Shown here: piece after piece, positions 12,500 through 26,035 of the stretch | Layout: every line of letters begins with the position of its first letter | Position numbering within the stretch: position 1 is the stretch's first letter | DNA from: Ailurus styani | Taxonomy: Eukaryota > Chordata > Mammalia > Carnivora > Ailuridae | Direction: 5' to 3' | DNA: 64,000 nucleotides | NCBI GenBank assembly: GCA_002007465.1 | Contig: LNAC01000858.1 | Coordinates: forward strand, 317,606 to 381,605 | Translations under genes and position numbers: made by a program | The notes under the pieces: model-generated | Seen by the model: the letters and a program-made list of their open reading frames with translations, nothing else | Database searches by the model: none | Told to the model about the DNA's origin: nothing

Positions 12500-12505
12500 T
12501 TTATT
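12500..12505 (-). terminator. Candidate poly(A) signal AATAAA, proximal
   Basis: Plus-strand tttatt is AATAAA on the coding strand, about 80 nt after the stop. It lies inside the finger relics and may be fortuitous. Confidence 0.2.
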
Positions 12506-12583
12506 CTACTCATCAGGTTCTCTTTCTCTTATGAGATTTGATTTCTGGCTCAAAGTTTTTCCATATTCTTTACATTCATATGT

Positions 12584-16124
<3,541 letters not shown>

Positions 16125-16260
16125 AGTAGTCCATAAAAAGCAGTGTGCCTCAGAATTACCTAGAGAGCACTGCACATACAAGGGCTCAGATTGATTGCTG
16201 ACCTACACCGAAGATTCAAAAATTCTAGAAATTTGACTTGGGCACTGCATTTACGAATAG
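16125..16260. mobile_element. hAT-Charlie non-autonomous remnant
   Basis: 'gtgtgcctcagaattacctagagagc' and following text resemble the MER20/MER5-type hAT consensus ('gtgtgcatcagaatcacctggag'), strongly decayed. The family name is uncertain. Confidence 0.45.
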
Positions 16261-16767
16261 TGTCTTCTGAATGAATCAATATGAAATAGTTATCTCCACC
16301 TCATTTTGGAATCAATCCACAATGTTATTAAAAATATTTATCATATAATACATACCAAAGTAGAAGAATGAGACAGACCATTCTTTTGGAGGGGATCCTA
16401 ATCCAGGTGAGAAAAGGAGCTCATCGCATTCAATAACTGTATCTAGCACAATAACTATCTGGCACAGATATTTACTATCTTTTGACACAACCATCAAATG
16501 ATTTAAGAGTTTACAAAAGAGATAAAGGACAGGCTAAAATATTCCAAGATTATACTACAGAAGTAGGAATCTGTCCCCAAACTTATTATAATGAGTAATA
16601 GTGCTTTCTTTTTCTGGCTGAGGTTAGCTATTTTACTTACTTTTATTCCAAGGACTACCTTTTGCTTTATAATTTATACCATTATAGTTTTTATTACATC
16701 TTTTACTTTACTTGAGCTTCTACAACTTTCTCACTTGTTAAAAAAAGTACTCTTGATTCGTGTGTTT

Positions 16768-17087
16768 CAAGGGTCAACTGGTCAAGGGGTGTTGACCACT
16801 CCCCATGAAGTTGGAAATCGGTGTATAACTTCTGAGTTCCCAAAAACTTAACTACTAATAGCTTACTGTTGACCAGAAGCCTTACCAATAAGATAAACAG
16901 TTGATTAACACATATTTTATAATTTACATATATTATATATACTATATTTTTTAATAAAGCTAGAGAAAAGAAAATATTAAGAAAATAAAAGAAAATACAT
17001 CTACAGTACTTTATTTTAATTATTGAAAAAAATCCATGTATAGGTAGATGTGTGCTGTTCAAACCTATGCTGTTCAAGGGTCAACTG
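16768..17087 (+). mobile_element. Tigger2-type (Tc1/mariner) remnant, copy 1
   Basis: 'gtgtataacttctgag', 'aaaaacttaactactaatag' and the terminal gttcaagggtcaactg followed by TA match the Tigger2/MER28 consensus. Non-autonomous, with no transposase. Confidence 0.85.
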
Positions 17088-17450
17088 TATATGAGATTAA
17101 AAATTCTGCACTGCTTTATCTACAGTCCAAAGGTTCTAACAGACATGTTTTTCAATAAAAACTTTTTCAGGATATTGTATAATTTTGATTTACCTTTTGA
17201 TAAAATAGATTTTTGAAAGATGTATATTCCTCACTCATTTTAAGATAGAGGGATTTTTTTTTCTTATATTGTTTGCAGTTTACAGTGTTACTGAACAACA
17301 GTAACTCTACTTTGTGGAATTTATTGATGTTTGTCTAAAATACTTTTACATTTTCTCAATGTTCCAAGGCTTATTCTTTGTTTTCAGAATAAAGTTTTGA
17401 AAGACACTTAATAGATTCTTTTTATAAAATATGCTAGATAATGTCTAGAC

Positions 17451-17990
17451 CAGAGGTTGGGAAACTTTCTTTGTAAAAGCCAGAGAGTAAATGTTTTGGG
17501 CTTTGCTGGTCATGCAGTCTCTGTTGCCATTATAGTTGACCCTTGAACAATGTGGGGATTAGGGGTGCCAACCCCCAACACAATTGAAAATATGCATTTT
17601 TTGACTCACCAAAAACTTAACTATTAATAGCCTGCTGTTGACTGGAAACTATACCAATAACATAAAGTCGATGAACACATTTTGTATGTTATATGTATTA
17701 TATACTGTATTCTTACAATAAAGTTAGCTACAGAAAAGAAAATTGTAAGAAAGAGAAAACACATTTACAGTACTGTACTGTATTGAGAAAAATCCTCATA
17801 GAAGATAAGCTGAGCAGTTAAAGCCTATGTTGTTTCCATAGTTCAAACCAATGTTACTCAACTCTGCCTTGTAGTGTGAATACATAAACTAATGCACACG
17901 GTTGTGTGTTCCAATAAAAGTCTCTTTACCCAGAAAAGCAGCATGCAGGATTTGACCTAGGGATAGTTTTCTGAGCCTTATTCTAGACTC
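17451..17990. mobile_element. hAT-Charlie element split by a Tigger2 copy
   Basis: The left half starts cagaggttgggaaacttt and runs to gtctctgttgccatta. The right half resumes ctcaactctgccttgtag and ends near 17990. The join matches the continuous hAT consensus 'ctactcaactctgcc', so a Tigger2 copy inserted into it at a TA. Confidence 0.75.
17534..17858 (+). mobile_element. Tigger2-type remnant, copy 2, nested
   Basis: Starts agttgacccttgaacaat and continues 'aaaacttaactattaatag', 'tgtattcttacaataaagt'. Inserted at TA inside the hAT element. Confidence 0.88.
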
Positions 17991-18430
17991 CACTGAGTTT
18001 GGTATGAAATCAGAGGGGCATATTAAAGGTCTACTATATCTAATGTAAACCTACTTCTCCTTCTAACTATTGCCAGTTTTTGTTTTATGAATCTTGATAA
18101 TTTATTTGGTACACTAATATTCAAAATTTTTTTATGTTCTTTAAAACTTTTTTTAGCTTTATCAAAATATCCTTTTCCTTATCTTTGACATGAACTGATT
18201 CTTAAGTATTAGGTAAATAAATATTGAGTTTTTAAATACCTTTGGCTTAACAATTCATGACTATATTTCAAACTTTATATATTACTTTTTAGGCATATCT
18301 CTTTGATACAATCTGATAGCACGTTCTCTTAATAGATGAATTTAATTCATTTACATTCGTTGATATGGCAGGTATGTTTACCTTACTCTATATTATGTGG
18401 TGTGTTTGCATAGCTTTTGTGCAAAATGTT
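17991..18430 (-). mobile_element. Probable old L1 fragment
   Basis: 'atagatgaatttaattcatttacatt' followed by 'gttgatatggcagg' resembles a reversed L1 ORF2 region. Weak and decayed. Confidence 0.45.
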
Positions 18431-19375
18431 TAACACAGCAGGCCTGAGACTGTTACCCTTAGATGGTTGGCTTGCAAGAAGATCAGTCTTTGGCTGCCAT
18501 CTAGATTAGATTTTGAGATGATTCCCAAGAACCTAGTCTCTAATGAACTTTCCAGGTAGACAACATTCACTGCTGGGGCTCTTGGAAGCTCGCACCTGGT
18601 TTCCTCTGGACTTTGTCCCTTTTTTCTTTGCTGATTTTGCTTTGTACCCATCACTTCATGTTATAAATCTTAGCTCAAAGTATGACTACATGCTGAGTAA
18701 CAAAGAATCAATGAATGTGGTATGTGGTAGTTGTCTTGGGGACTTGCTCTCTCTCTCTCTCTCTTTTTATTTAAAGTATAGTTGACACATAATATTATTG
18801 GGGACTCTGTACAGCTTTTTAAGAAACTTTTCTAGTAACATGTCTGGTATCTTTGCTCTATTAAACCTATTTAACTTCTAATAATTAGGAAGGCTGCAGT
18901 TTGTCCCAGTAGTTATCCTTCCCAATTATATTATGTAATTCCCTAATCATCTATATATTTAGATGACTTCTAGTAACTCATTATTATATAATGAAAAAAT
19001 TATGGTTCCTTTCTCTTTTCTAATCTGTGATTCTCAGTTTTAGTAGCTTTATTAATTCTTAGTTTTTACCATTTTACTGTTAAGAATATGGAATTCATTA
19101 TTTAACTTTTCAGCTTCAAATGGAATACTTAGTTCCCCTCTTTTAAGATGAGAATAGCAACATGTTTACAACCTACTCCTTGTGTTAGCTGGTCCCTCCC
19201 ACATTTTATTAGATCTATTATTTTTATAATTTAAAATGTAAAAGCCTCTAAAATGACAGTGCTGAAAAACATTTTAAACTGCTCACTTCTAGCTGATTGC
19301 TTTTGTTTTGTTTTGCTTTGTTTTTTAGCTGATCTAATTTTCTTGGATGCCTTCTGCCAGTATTCAATAACTCAC
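18431..19375. other. Intron 3, distal part, no repeat recognised
   Basis: Apart from a short (TC)n run at about 18748-18766 I see nothing assignable. Confidence 0.45.
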
Positions 19376-19471
19376 CTGGGGAGATTTTTCTTAGAAATTC
19401 TTTCTTTAATAACCATGGATCATCTCCTTGCTCCAATGTGAAGATCAGTTCTGGTTTTGTAAAGCAGTACC
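19376..19471 (-). CDS. ZNF782: KRAB-B box exon
   Basis: This is a 96-bp exon with acceptor tttacag (AG at 19473-19472) and donor GTGAG from 19375, in phase 1 at both ends. It encodes residues 48-79, starting G-Y-C-F-T-K-P-E and running through the KRAB-B hallmark L-E-Q-G-x-x-P-W-L (60-68) to I-S-P at 77-79. KRAB-B strengthens TRIM28-dependent repression but is not essential. The reading frame joins KRAB-A (G codon split G|GG) and the finger exon (Glu80 codon split G|AA) without a stop. The exon sits 38.6 kb from KRAB-A because of L1 accumulation in the intron. Confidence 0.93.
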
Positions 19472-19908
19472 CTGTAAATGGGAAATAATTTAGCACTTCA
19501 GTTTAGCTGCATAGGTTTCACTATTTCTGAATGTGAAGGAAGGTATAGTTTCAAAAGTGGCACATTCAAGGTGCTCACTACAACTTTTCTGGGAGGGGAG
19601 TGATCACAAAAAATATTTCCTAATGCTTGTAAAGGATCAATCTTCTTAAACCCCTGAATCACAAGCCTAAGTAATGTTAAATTCTAAAATCCTCAATTAG
19701 AAGGAAATTGAAGGTCTTTCCAAACTGGCCATAATAGAGTAAAAGGAACTGATTTACCTCTCCATATCACACATCTAAAAAAGTGTACAAACTATATAAA
19801 ATGGTTTTCAGATTTTAGATACCAGGCAGTGCAGACAGAAATACCTGAAAGAGGAAAACAAATGAAGCGAATCCTATGAATATCACATGTTGATACAAAA
19901 TTAACATA
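19472..19908. other. Start of the 38.6-kb intron 2, unique sequence
   Basis: Contains the pyrimidine-rich branch and acceptor region of the KRAB-B exon; otherwise unrecognised. Confidence 0.45.
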
Positions 19909-20092
19909 GGGCGCCTGGGTGGCTCAGAGGGTTAAGGCCTCTGCCTTCGGCTCAGGTCATGATCTCAGGGTCCTGGGATCGAGGCCCACATCGGGCTCTC
20001 TGCTCCGTGGGGAGCCTGCTTCCTCCTGTCTCTGCCTACTTGTAATCTCTCTCTCTGTGTCAAATGAATAGATAAAATCTTTAAAAAAAAAA
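19909..20092 (+). mobile_element. Can-SINE
   Basis: Begins gggcgcctgggtggctcag. Duplication aaattaacata before and aatttaacata after. Confidence 0.97.
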
Positions 20093-20334
20093 TTTAACAT
20101 AAACGTTAAAAAATTTTGAAGAGAAAGGAAGAGTTTTATTTGAGCCCAAGTTAGGACAACTGTCAGAGATATACAATCTTCACAAGCAAGACAATGCTCC
20201 AGAGAAGGAACATTTAGTGCAGGGTTATATATGTTCTTTACACACAGAGTTACAAATCATCATGATGAAGGACATTCCAGAAGGTTACGGACTTTATCTT
20301 ATGTTTTTATTATATGCAAGGCTGTATGACTTTA
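20093..20334. other. Unrecognised intronic sequence
   Basis: 'gagttttatttgagcccaag' resembles phrases in some old LTRs, but I cannot assign it. Confidence 0.3.
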
Positions 20335-20556
20335 TTATTATTTTTTTTAAATATATATTTTTTAAAGATTTTATTTATTTATTTGACACAGAGAGAGAGA
20401 TCAGATCACAAGTAGGCAGAGAGGCAGGCAGAGAGAGAGGAGGAAGCAGGCTCCCTGCTGAGCAGAGAGCCCGATGCGGGCCTCGATCCCAGGACCCTGA
20501 GATCATGACCTGAGCCGAAAGCAGAGGCTTTAACCCACTGAGCCACCCAGGCGCCC
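20335..20556 (-). mobile_element. Can-SINE with 17-bp perfect target duplication
   Basis: Reversed SINE ending cacccaggcgccc. Duplication aaggctgtatgacttta at 20318-20334 and 20557-20573, which implies a relatively recent insertion. Confidence 0.98.
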
Positions 20557-20573
20557 AAGGCTGTATGACTTTA

Positions 20574-21518
20574 ATCTTATGGGAACTAGGGAGTTTTTTT
20601 GTTTTGTTTTTCTTATCTTTATGTTTGGAATGTTCCTTTTTTTCCCTTCTTCCTTTTTTAATTGAAGCAAATATACAATGTGTGCTTGGGGCAGAAACAG
20701 AGCCCATGCTTTGAGGTTTTGTTGAGTCTTAGTAAATTTTGGTCTTAGTAAATGTTAAAGTATAGCTTCCTTGGGAGCCCAGGAGCAGGTCCTACAAACA
20801 TTAGAAGTTGAAAATTTCCCTAATCACACAGCTTATTGCCAAGAAGAGTTTAACCCAAAGAACAAAAGAACCAAAAAAGCCTAGCTGACTCAGTAAGTTG
20901 AAGAAACATAACTGAATCATGACAACTAGAACTGTCAAGGATGAAATACTAGAGAAGAAAAAGCTGTACTGATATGGAGTCTTAAAGACTTGCAGAAGAG
21001 TCTCTTAAGTATTAACTTGTGTAAGTATGTATGAAAAATACTCAAGGATGGGGAAAGACCAGTGCAAAAAAGTAGGCTGAAAAAATTATCAAAGCATACA
21101 CAGATGTAGGAAGTTTCTGTTGTCACTAGCCAGGGTAGAAAAATCTACTAGAAGATTTGTCATAACTAATAATATAACATTGGCAATTATTAAATAAAAT
21201 CCATACTTTGAAATTCAGTTTTTTCCTCTCAATCTCATTTTTCTGTTCCACAATTCCATCCAGGATACCATATTACATTTAGTTATCATGTCTCCTGAGA
21301 CTCCTCTAGATTATGAGTTACTTGCCTTGGTTTTGATAACCTTGACATTTAGAAGACATTGCAGAAAGTCCTTCAGTGTGGGATACTTGTCTGATGTGTT
21401 TTTGGGATAAAAATGGAGTTTGTGTTTTGGGGATAAAGACCACAGAGGCAAAGAGACTGCTATTCTTATCCCATCTTATGCTATCAACATGACACCATTT
21501 TCTTTTCATTTAACTTTT
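20574..21518. other. Unrecognised intronic sequence
   Basis: No repeat family seen. It contains the apparent donor (21151-21177) of a 27-bp templated insertion found at 22015-22041. Confidence 0.45.
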
Positions 21519-22138
21519 TATTTAAATTCTGGTTAGTTAACATACAGTGCCATACTGCTTTCAGGAGTAGAATTCAGTGGTTCATCACTTACATACAACA
21601 TCCAGTGCTCGTCATAACAAGTGCCTGGTTTAATACCCATCGCCTATCCTCCACACACCTCCATCAACCCTCAGTTTGATCTCTATCATTAAGATTCTCT
21701 TATAGTTTGCTTCCTTCTTTTCCCTCCTCCCATATGTTCATCTGTTTTGTTTCTCAAATACCACATATAAGTAAAATCATATATTATTTTGTCTCTCTCT
21801 GACTGACTTATTTCACTTAGCATAATGCACTCTGTTCCATCCGTGGCATTGCAAATAGCAAGATTTCTTTTCTTTTGATGGCTGAGTAATATTCCATTGT
21901 ACATGTATACTACATCTTCTTTATCCACTCATCAGTTGATAGACATCTGGACTCTTTCCATAGTTTGGCTACTGTTGATAATGCTGCTATAAACATCGGG
22001 GTGCATGTGCTGGTGAAGATTTGTCATAACTAATAATATAATATTCACCAGCATGTGCTGGTGAATCACTATTTTTGTATCCTTTGAGTAAATACATAGT
22101 AGTGCAATTGTTGGATGGTATGTAGTTCTATTTTTAAC
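21519..22138 (-). mobile_element. L1 3' end, 5'-truncated
   Basis: Reversed carnivore L1 3' UTR (catccagtgctcgtcataac) through 'gtgcatgtgc', with a rearrangement scar at 22003-22065. Confidence 0.9.
22003..22065. repeat. Templated-insertion scar: direct repeat and palindrome
   Basis: gcatgtgctggtgaa occurs at 22003-22017 and again at 22051-22065. Between them lies a 27-bp exact copy of 21151-21177, and the junction makes a perfect 22-bp palindrome at 22044-22065 (ttcaccagca / tgctggtgaa). Confidence 0.93.
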
Positions 22139-22326
22139 TTTTTAAAAAAGTTTTTATTTATTTTGAGAGAGAGAGAGAACAAGCACAAGTAGGGGGAGGG
22201 GCAGGAGAGAGAGAAGCAGAAACCCTGCTGAGCAGGGATCCTGACATGGGGCTCAATCCCAGGACCCTGAGATCATGACCTGAGCTGAAGGCAGATGCTT
22301 AACTGACAGAGCCGCCCAGGTGCCCC
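22139..22326 (-). mobile_element. Can-SINE
   Basis: T-rich tail then reversed body ending gccgcccaggtgcccc. It lies at the junction between two different L1 pieces. Confidence 0.92.
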
Positions 22327-22949
22327 TTTTTTCTTATTTAAGGTGTATGTTCACAGCTACAAATTTCCATCTTAGTGTACTGTTACCACATCCCATAAGT
22401 TTTCATTTTCATTCTTTCAAGGTATTTTCTAATTTCTCTTGTGATTTTTTTTCTTTGACTTATTGGTTGTTTAAAAGTATGATGTTTATTTTCCATTTAT
22501 TCATGACATTCATTTTTCCTCCTGTTATTGATTCTTTAATTTCATTAATTGTGATTGGAACAGATACTGCATATGATTTCAATCTTCTAAAATGTATTAA
22601 AACTTGTTTTGGTCTAACCTGGAGAACAAACTGTGTGCATATGAAAAATATGTAGTGTACTGTAGTTGATTGGAGTCTTCTACACATCTGTTAGGTTTGA
22701 TTGGCTTACGGTGTTGTTCAAGTCCTTTTTTTCTTTGGTTGTTCAATCCATTATTGGAAGTGGAGTATTACTGTCATATAACTGTGTGTTTCTCCCTTTA
22801 ATTATGTTCATATTTACTTATATAATTTGGGGCTCTGATGTTAGGTACATATATGTTCAGAGCTATTAGGCCTTCTTGGTGAACTGACACTTTTAGCAAT
22901 ATATAATGTTCTTTTTTTTTTTTTTTATCTCTTTTAACAGTTTCTTACT
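22327..22949 (-). mobile_element. Old L1 ORF2 (endonuclease region)
   Basis: Reversed old L1. The same copy resumes at 25872 after two nested insertions: 'atctcttttaacag' here and 'gtctattttgtctgatatt' there are adjacent in the L1 consensus. Confidence 0.75.
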
Positions 22950-23167
22950 AAGTGAATTGTGGGAAATTTGGGGTGGGGTGGGGGAGACAAACCATGAGAG
23001 ACTGTGGACTCTGAGAAACAAACTGAGGATTTTGGAGGGGTTGGGGGTCAGGGGGTGGGTAAGCCTGGTGGTGGGTATTAAGGAGGGCACGTATTCCATG
23101 GAACACTGGGTGTGGTGCATAAACAGTGAATCTTGGAACACTGAAAAAATAAAATAAAATTAAATTT
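22950..23167 (+). mobile_element. L1 3' end, 5'-truncated
   Basis: Sense L1 3' UTR (gagacaaaccatgagagac, gggtattaaggagggcac) with an A-rich tail. Its tail is the target of the next insertion. Confidence 0.88.
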
Positions 23168-23740
23168 AAAAAAGTCTATTTTGAATAAATATTGTGAAAA
23201 TGTCTATGCTACCTAGAGCAATCTACACATTTAATGCAATCCCCATCAAAATACCAGCAATTTATTTCAAAGAAATGGAACAAATAATCCTAAAATTTAT
23301 ATGGAACCAGAAAAGACCCCGAATAGCCAAAGGAATGTTGAAAAAAAAAAGCAAAGTTGGCGGCATCACAATTCCAGATTTCAAGCTCTATTACAAAGCT
23401 GTCATCATCAAGACAGTATGGTACTGGCACAAAAACAGACACATAGACCAGTGGAACAGAATAGAGAACCCAAAAATGGACCCTCAACTCTATGGTCAAC
23501 TAATCTTCGACAAAGCAGGAAAGAATGTCCAGTGGGAAAAAGACAGTCTCTTCAACAAATGGTGTTGGGAAAACTGGTCAGCCACATGCAGAAAAATGAA
23601 ACTGGATCATTTCCTTACACCACACACAAAAATAGACTCAAAATGGATAAAAGACCTCAATGTGAGAAAGGAATCCATCAAAATCCTCGAGGAGAACACA
23701 GGCAGCAACCTCTTCGACCTCAACCGCAGCAACTTCTTCC

Positions 23741-24544
23741 NNNNNNNNNNNNNNNNNNNNNNNNNNNNNNNNNNNNNNNNNNNNNNNNNNNNNNNNNNNN
23801 NNNNNNNNNNNNNNNNNNNNNNNNNNNNNNNNNNNNNNNNNNNNNNNNNNNNNNNNNNNNNNNNNNNNNNNNNNNNNNNNNNNNNNNNNNNNNNNNNNNN
23901 NNNNNNNNNNNNNNNNNNNNNNNNNNNNNNNNNNNNNNNNNNNNNNNNNNNNNNNNNNNNNNNNNNNNNNNNNNNNNNNNNNNNNNNNNNNNNNNNNNNN
24001 NNNNNNNNNNNNNNNNNNNNNNNNNNNNNNNNNNNNNNNNNNNNNNNNNNNNNNNNNNNNNNNNNNNNNNNNNNNNNNNNNNNNNNNNNNNNNNNNNNNN
24101 NNNNNNNNNNNNNNNNNNNNNNNNNNNNNNNNNNNNNNNNNNNNNNNNNNNNNNNNNNNNNNNNNNNNNNNNNNNNNNNNNNNNNNNNNNNNNNNNNNNN
24201 NNNNNNNNNNNNNNNNNNNNNNNNNNNNNNNNNNNNNNNNNNNNNNNNNNNNNNNNNNNNNNNNNNNNNNNNNNNNNNNNNNNNNNNNNNNNNNNNNNNN
24301 NNNNNNNNNNNNNNNNNNNNNNNNNNNNNNNNNNNNNNNNNNNNNNNNNNNNNNNNNNNNNNNNNNNNNNNNNNNNNNNNNNNNNNNNNNNNNNNNNNNN
24401 NNNNNNNNNNNNNNNNNNNNNNNNNNNNNNNNNNNNNNNNNNNNNNNNNNNNNNNNNNNNNNNNNNNNNNNNNNNNNNNNNNNNNNNNNNNNNNNNNNNN
24501 NNNNNNNNNNNNNNNNNNNNNNNNNNNNNNNNNNNNNNNNNNNN
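23741..24544. other. Assembly gap, 804 N
   Basis: A run of N inside the young L1. It hides the rest of ORF2 and the 3' UTR. Long frames drawn through it are meaningless. Confidence 1.
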
Positions 24545-24577
24545 AATAAAAAAAAAAAAAAACAAAAAAAAAAACAA

Positions 24578-25621
24578 TATTGGTGCTGGAGCACACTCCC
24601 CATTCCTCCTTGACCCTGTCTCTCTGAGCCAGGCACCCAGCGCATGGGTTCCAAGCATCTGAGTCAACACTGCAGCTTGGAGCAAATTTCATGAAAGGAA
24701 TCATAACATCTACTGCTGTCCAACATAAGGTTTAAAAAGACCTATCGATTTTTCCATATTATTGATTTCTCTGTGAGGAAAAAAGTCGAAGATTGTCACG
24801 GGATCACATATAACTTTTCTGATTAGTCCCCTCAAATCCCACTGTGGTTGTATGCCTACATTCCAACCACCTACTGTAAAGCAAGTCTACCTACACTGCT
24901 GCCTTATCCAGGGTGAGTCTGTTTTTCCAGGTTTTTAATGAAGTAAAAGCTTCATTAAAGTCCCTTTTCCCTTCCTGAGAGCTAAACACGGCGGGAGTGG
25001 GGGGAAACCCTGATATCCAACTAGTCAAAATTCTGAGTGGATTTTATTTTTTATGCACTTGATCTTGATAAGTAGCAAACGACGACCAAACGGATGGGCT
25101 GAGAACAGATTATGTGTGATGCCCCATACCTTCTGAATCACATAAATCATCCACATGGAGAATTTGTACTCAGTTCTGCCTCAGTTACCAAAGGAATCTC
25201 GTATCCTCTTCTTTATACTGTTCTTGGGAAGGTGGAAAGGCAGATTATACTTTCTACCATAATTTCAATAATTGTTGAAGCAAAAAGGTGAAAACAACTT
25301 TTCTGATCTAGTTCTCCGGTTTAACCAGGAAATGAAACCAGCAGAAGCCCATTCTCTAAGAATTCCCTAAAGATTCTACTTATTATGTTTTCAATCCACT
25401 GTCCTGTGTCCCCAGACTGAAATAAACAGAATTAAAATAATGTCCTGATTTAAATCTTAAACTTACCTATGACTCACAAAATTCTCAAAGGATAGTTTCA
25501 GATTATGAGGGATTATCACAGTTCTTGGTTGTGCCTGAGAAAGAAAGTCTCATTTAGAACATTGCCCAAAACTGTATTCCAATTTAAATAAATAATGCAC
25601 CACCTTAACAAACACAAGCTG
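24578..25621 (+). other. Non-L1 sequence, candidate transduced flank
   Basis: About 1.04 kb with no recognised repeat, higher in GC and CpG than its surroundings (for example cgacgaccaaacgg). No convincing exon. It is sandwiched between an L1 poly(A) and a SINE within a single target duplication. Confidence 0.6.
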
Positions 25622-25855
25622 TGGGTGCCTGGGTGGCTCATTGGGTTAAAGCCTCTGCCTTCGGCTCAGGTCATGATCTCAGGGTCCTGGGATCGAGCCC
25701 TGCATCGGGCTCTCCGCTCAGCAGGAAGCCTGCTTCTTCCTGTCTCTCTGCCTGCCTCTCTGCCTACTTGTGCTCTCTCTCTATGTCAAATAAATAAATA
25801 AAATCTTTAAAAAACAAAACAAAACAAAAAAACAACAACAAAAACAAAACAAAAC
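25622..25855 (+). mobile_element. Can-SINE at end of transduced unit
   Basis: Body starts gggtgcctgggtggctcat and has (AAATA)n with AATAAA motifs near 25785-25803, then a long aaaac-rich tail. Its 5' flank is not duplicated after the tail, as expected if its original 3' flank was lost. Confidence 0.93.
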
Positions 25856-25871
25856 AAAAAAGTCTATTTTG

Positions 25872-26035
25872 TCTGATATTAGTATAGCTTCACCTCTTTT
25901 GGTTACTATTTGCATAATATATCTTTTTCCATCTTTCATTTTCAATTTATTTATGTCTTTAGCTCTAAGTTGTTTCCTGCAGAGAGCACGGTTTGATCAT
26001 TTGTAAAAAATACATTCTGCTAATCTCTTACGTTT
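25872..26035 (-). mobile_element. Old L1 fragment, continued from 22949
   Basis: Reversed L1 ORF2 endonuclease-region text. Confidence 0.65.

Larger units (their letters stand above)
11600..12583 (-). other. ZNF782: 3' UTR of ZNF782-like gene with decayed zinc fingers
   Basis: Immediately after the stop, reading on in the same frame still spells finger sequence (Y-E-C-x4-G-K, then S-Q-K-S-N-L) at about 12578-12510. Further linker relics sit at about 12470-12427 (H-Q-R-T-Y-T-G-E-K), 12375-12348, 12302-12284 and 12214-12199, with stops and small deletions between them. This is a former extension of the finger array that became untranslated. The 3' boundary is unknown and set here by candidate poly(A) signals. 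Confidence 0.7.
23184..25855 (+). mobile_element. Young L1 with probable 3' transduction
   Basis: A perfect 16-bp direct repeat, aaaaaagtctattttg, at 23168-23183 and 25856-25871 brackets one unit. The unit holds a 5'-truncated L1 ORF2 with no stop to the gap (23184-23740), an 804-bp gap, a poly(A) (24545-24577), about 1.04 kb of non-L1 sequence, and a Can-SINE whose A tail ends the unit. The A-run at the start of the repeat, preceded by ttt, fits the L1 endonuclease site. The conceptual ORF2p C-terminal part is intact for about 180 codons. I infer that a read-through L1 transcript polyadenylated at the SINE's AATAAA motifs. Confidence 0.7.

Noticed and set aside
23194..24704. Several frames of 320-450 codons on both strands
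   Set aside because: Most of their length is the 804-N gap; only 23194-23740 (+) is real L1 ORF2 sequence.
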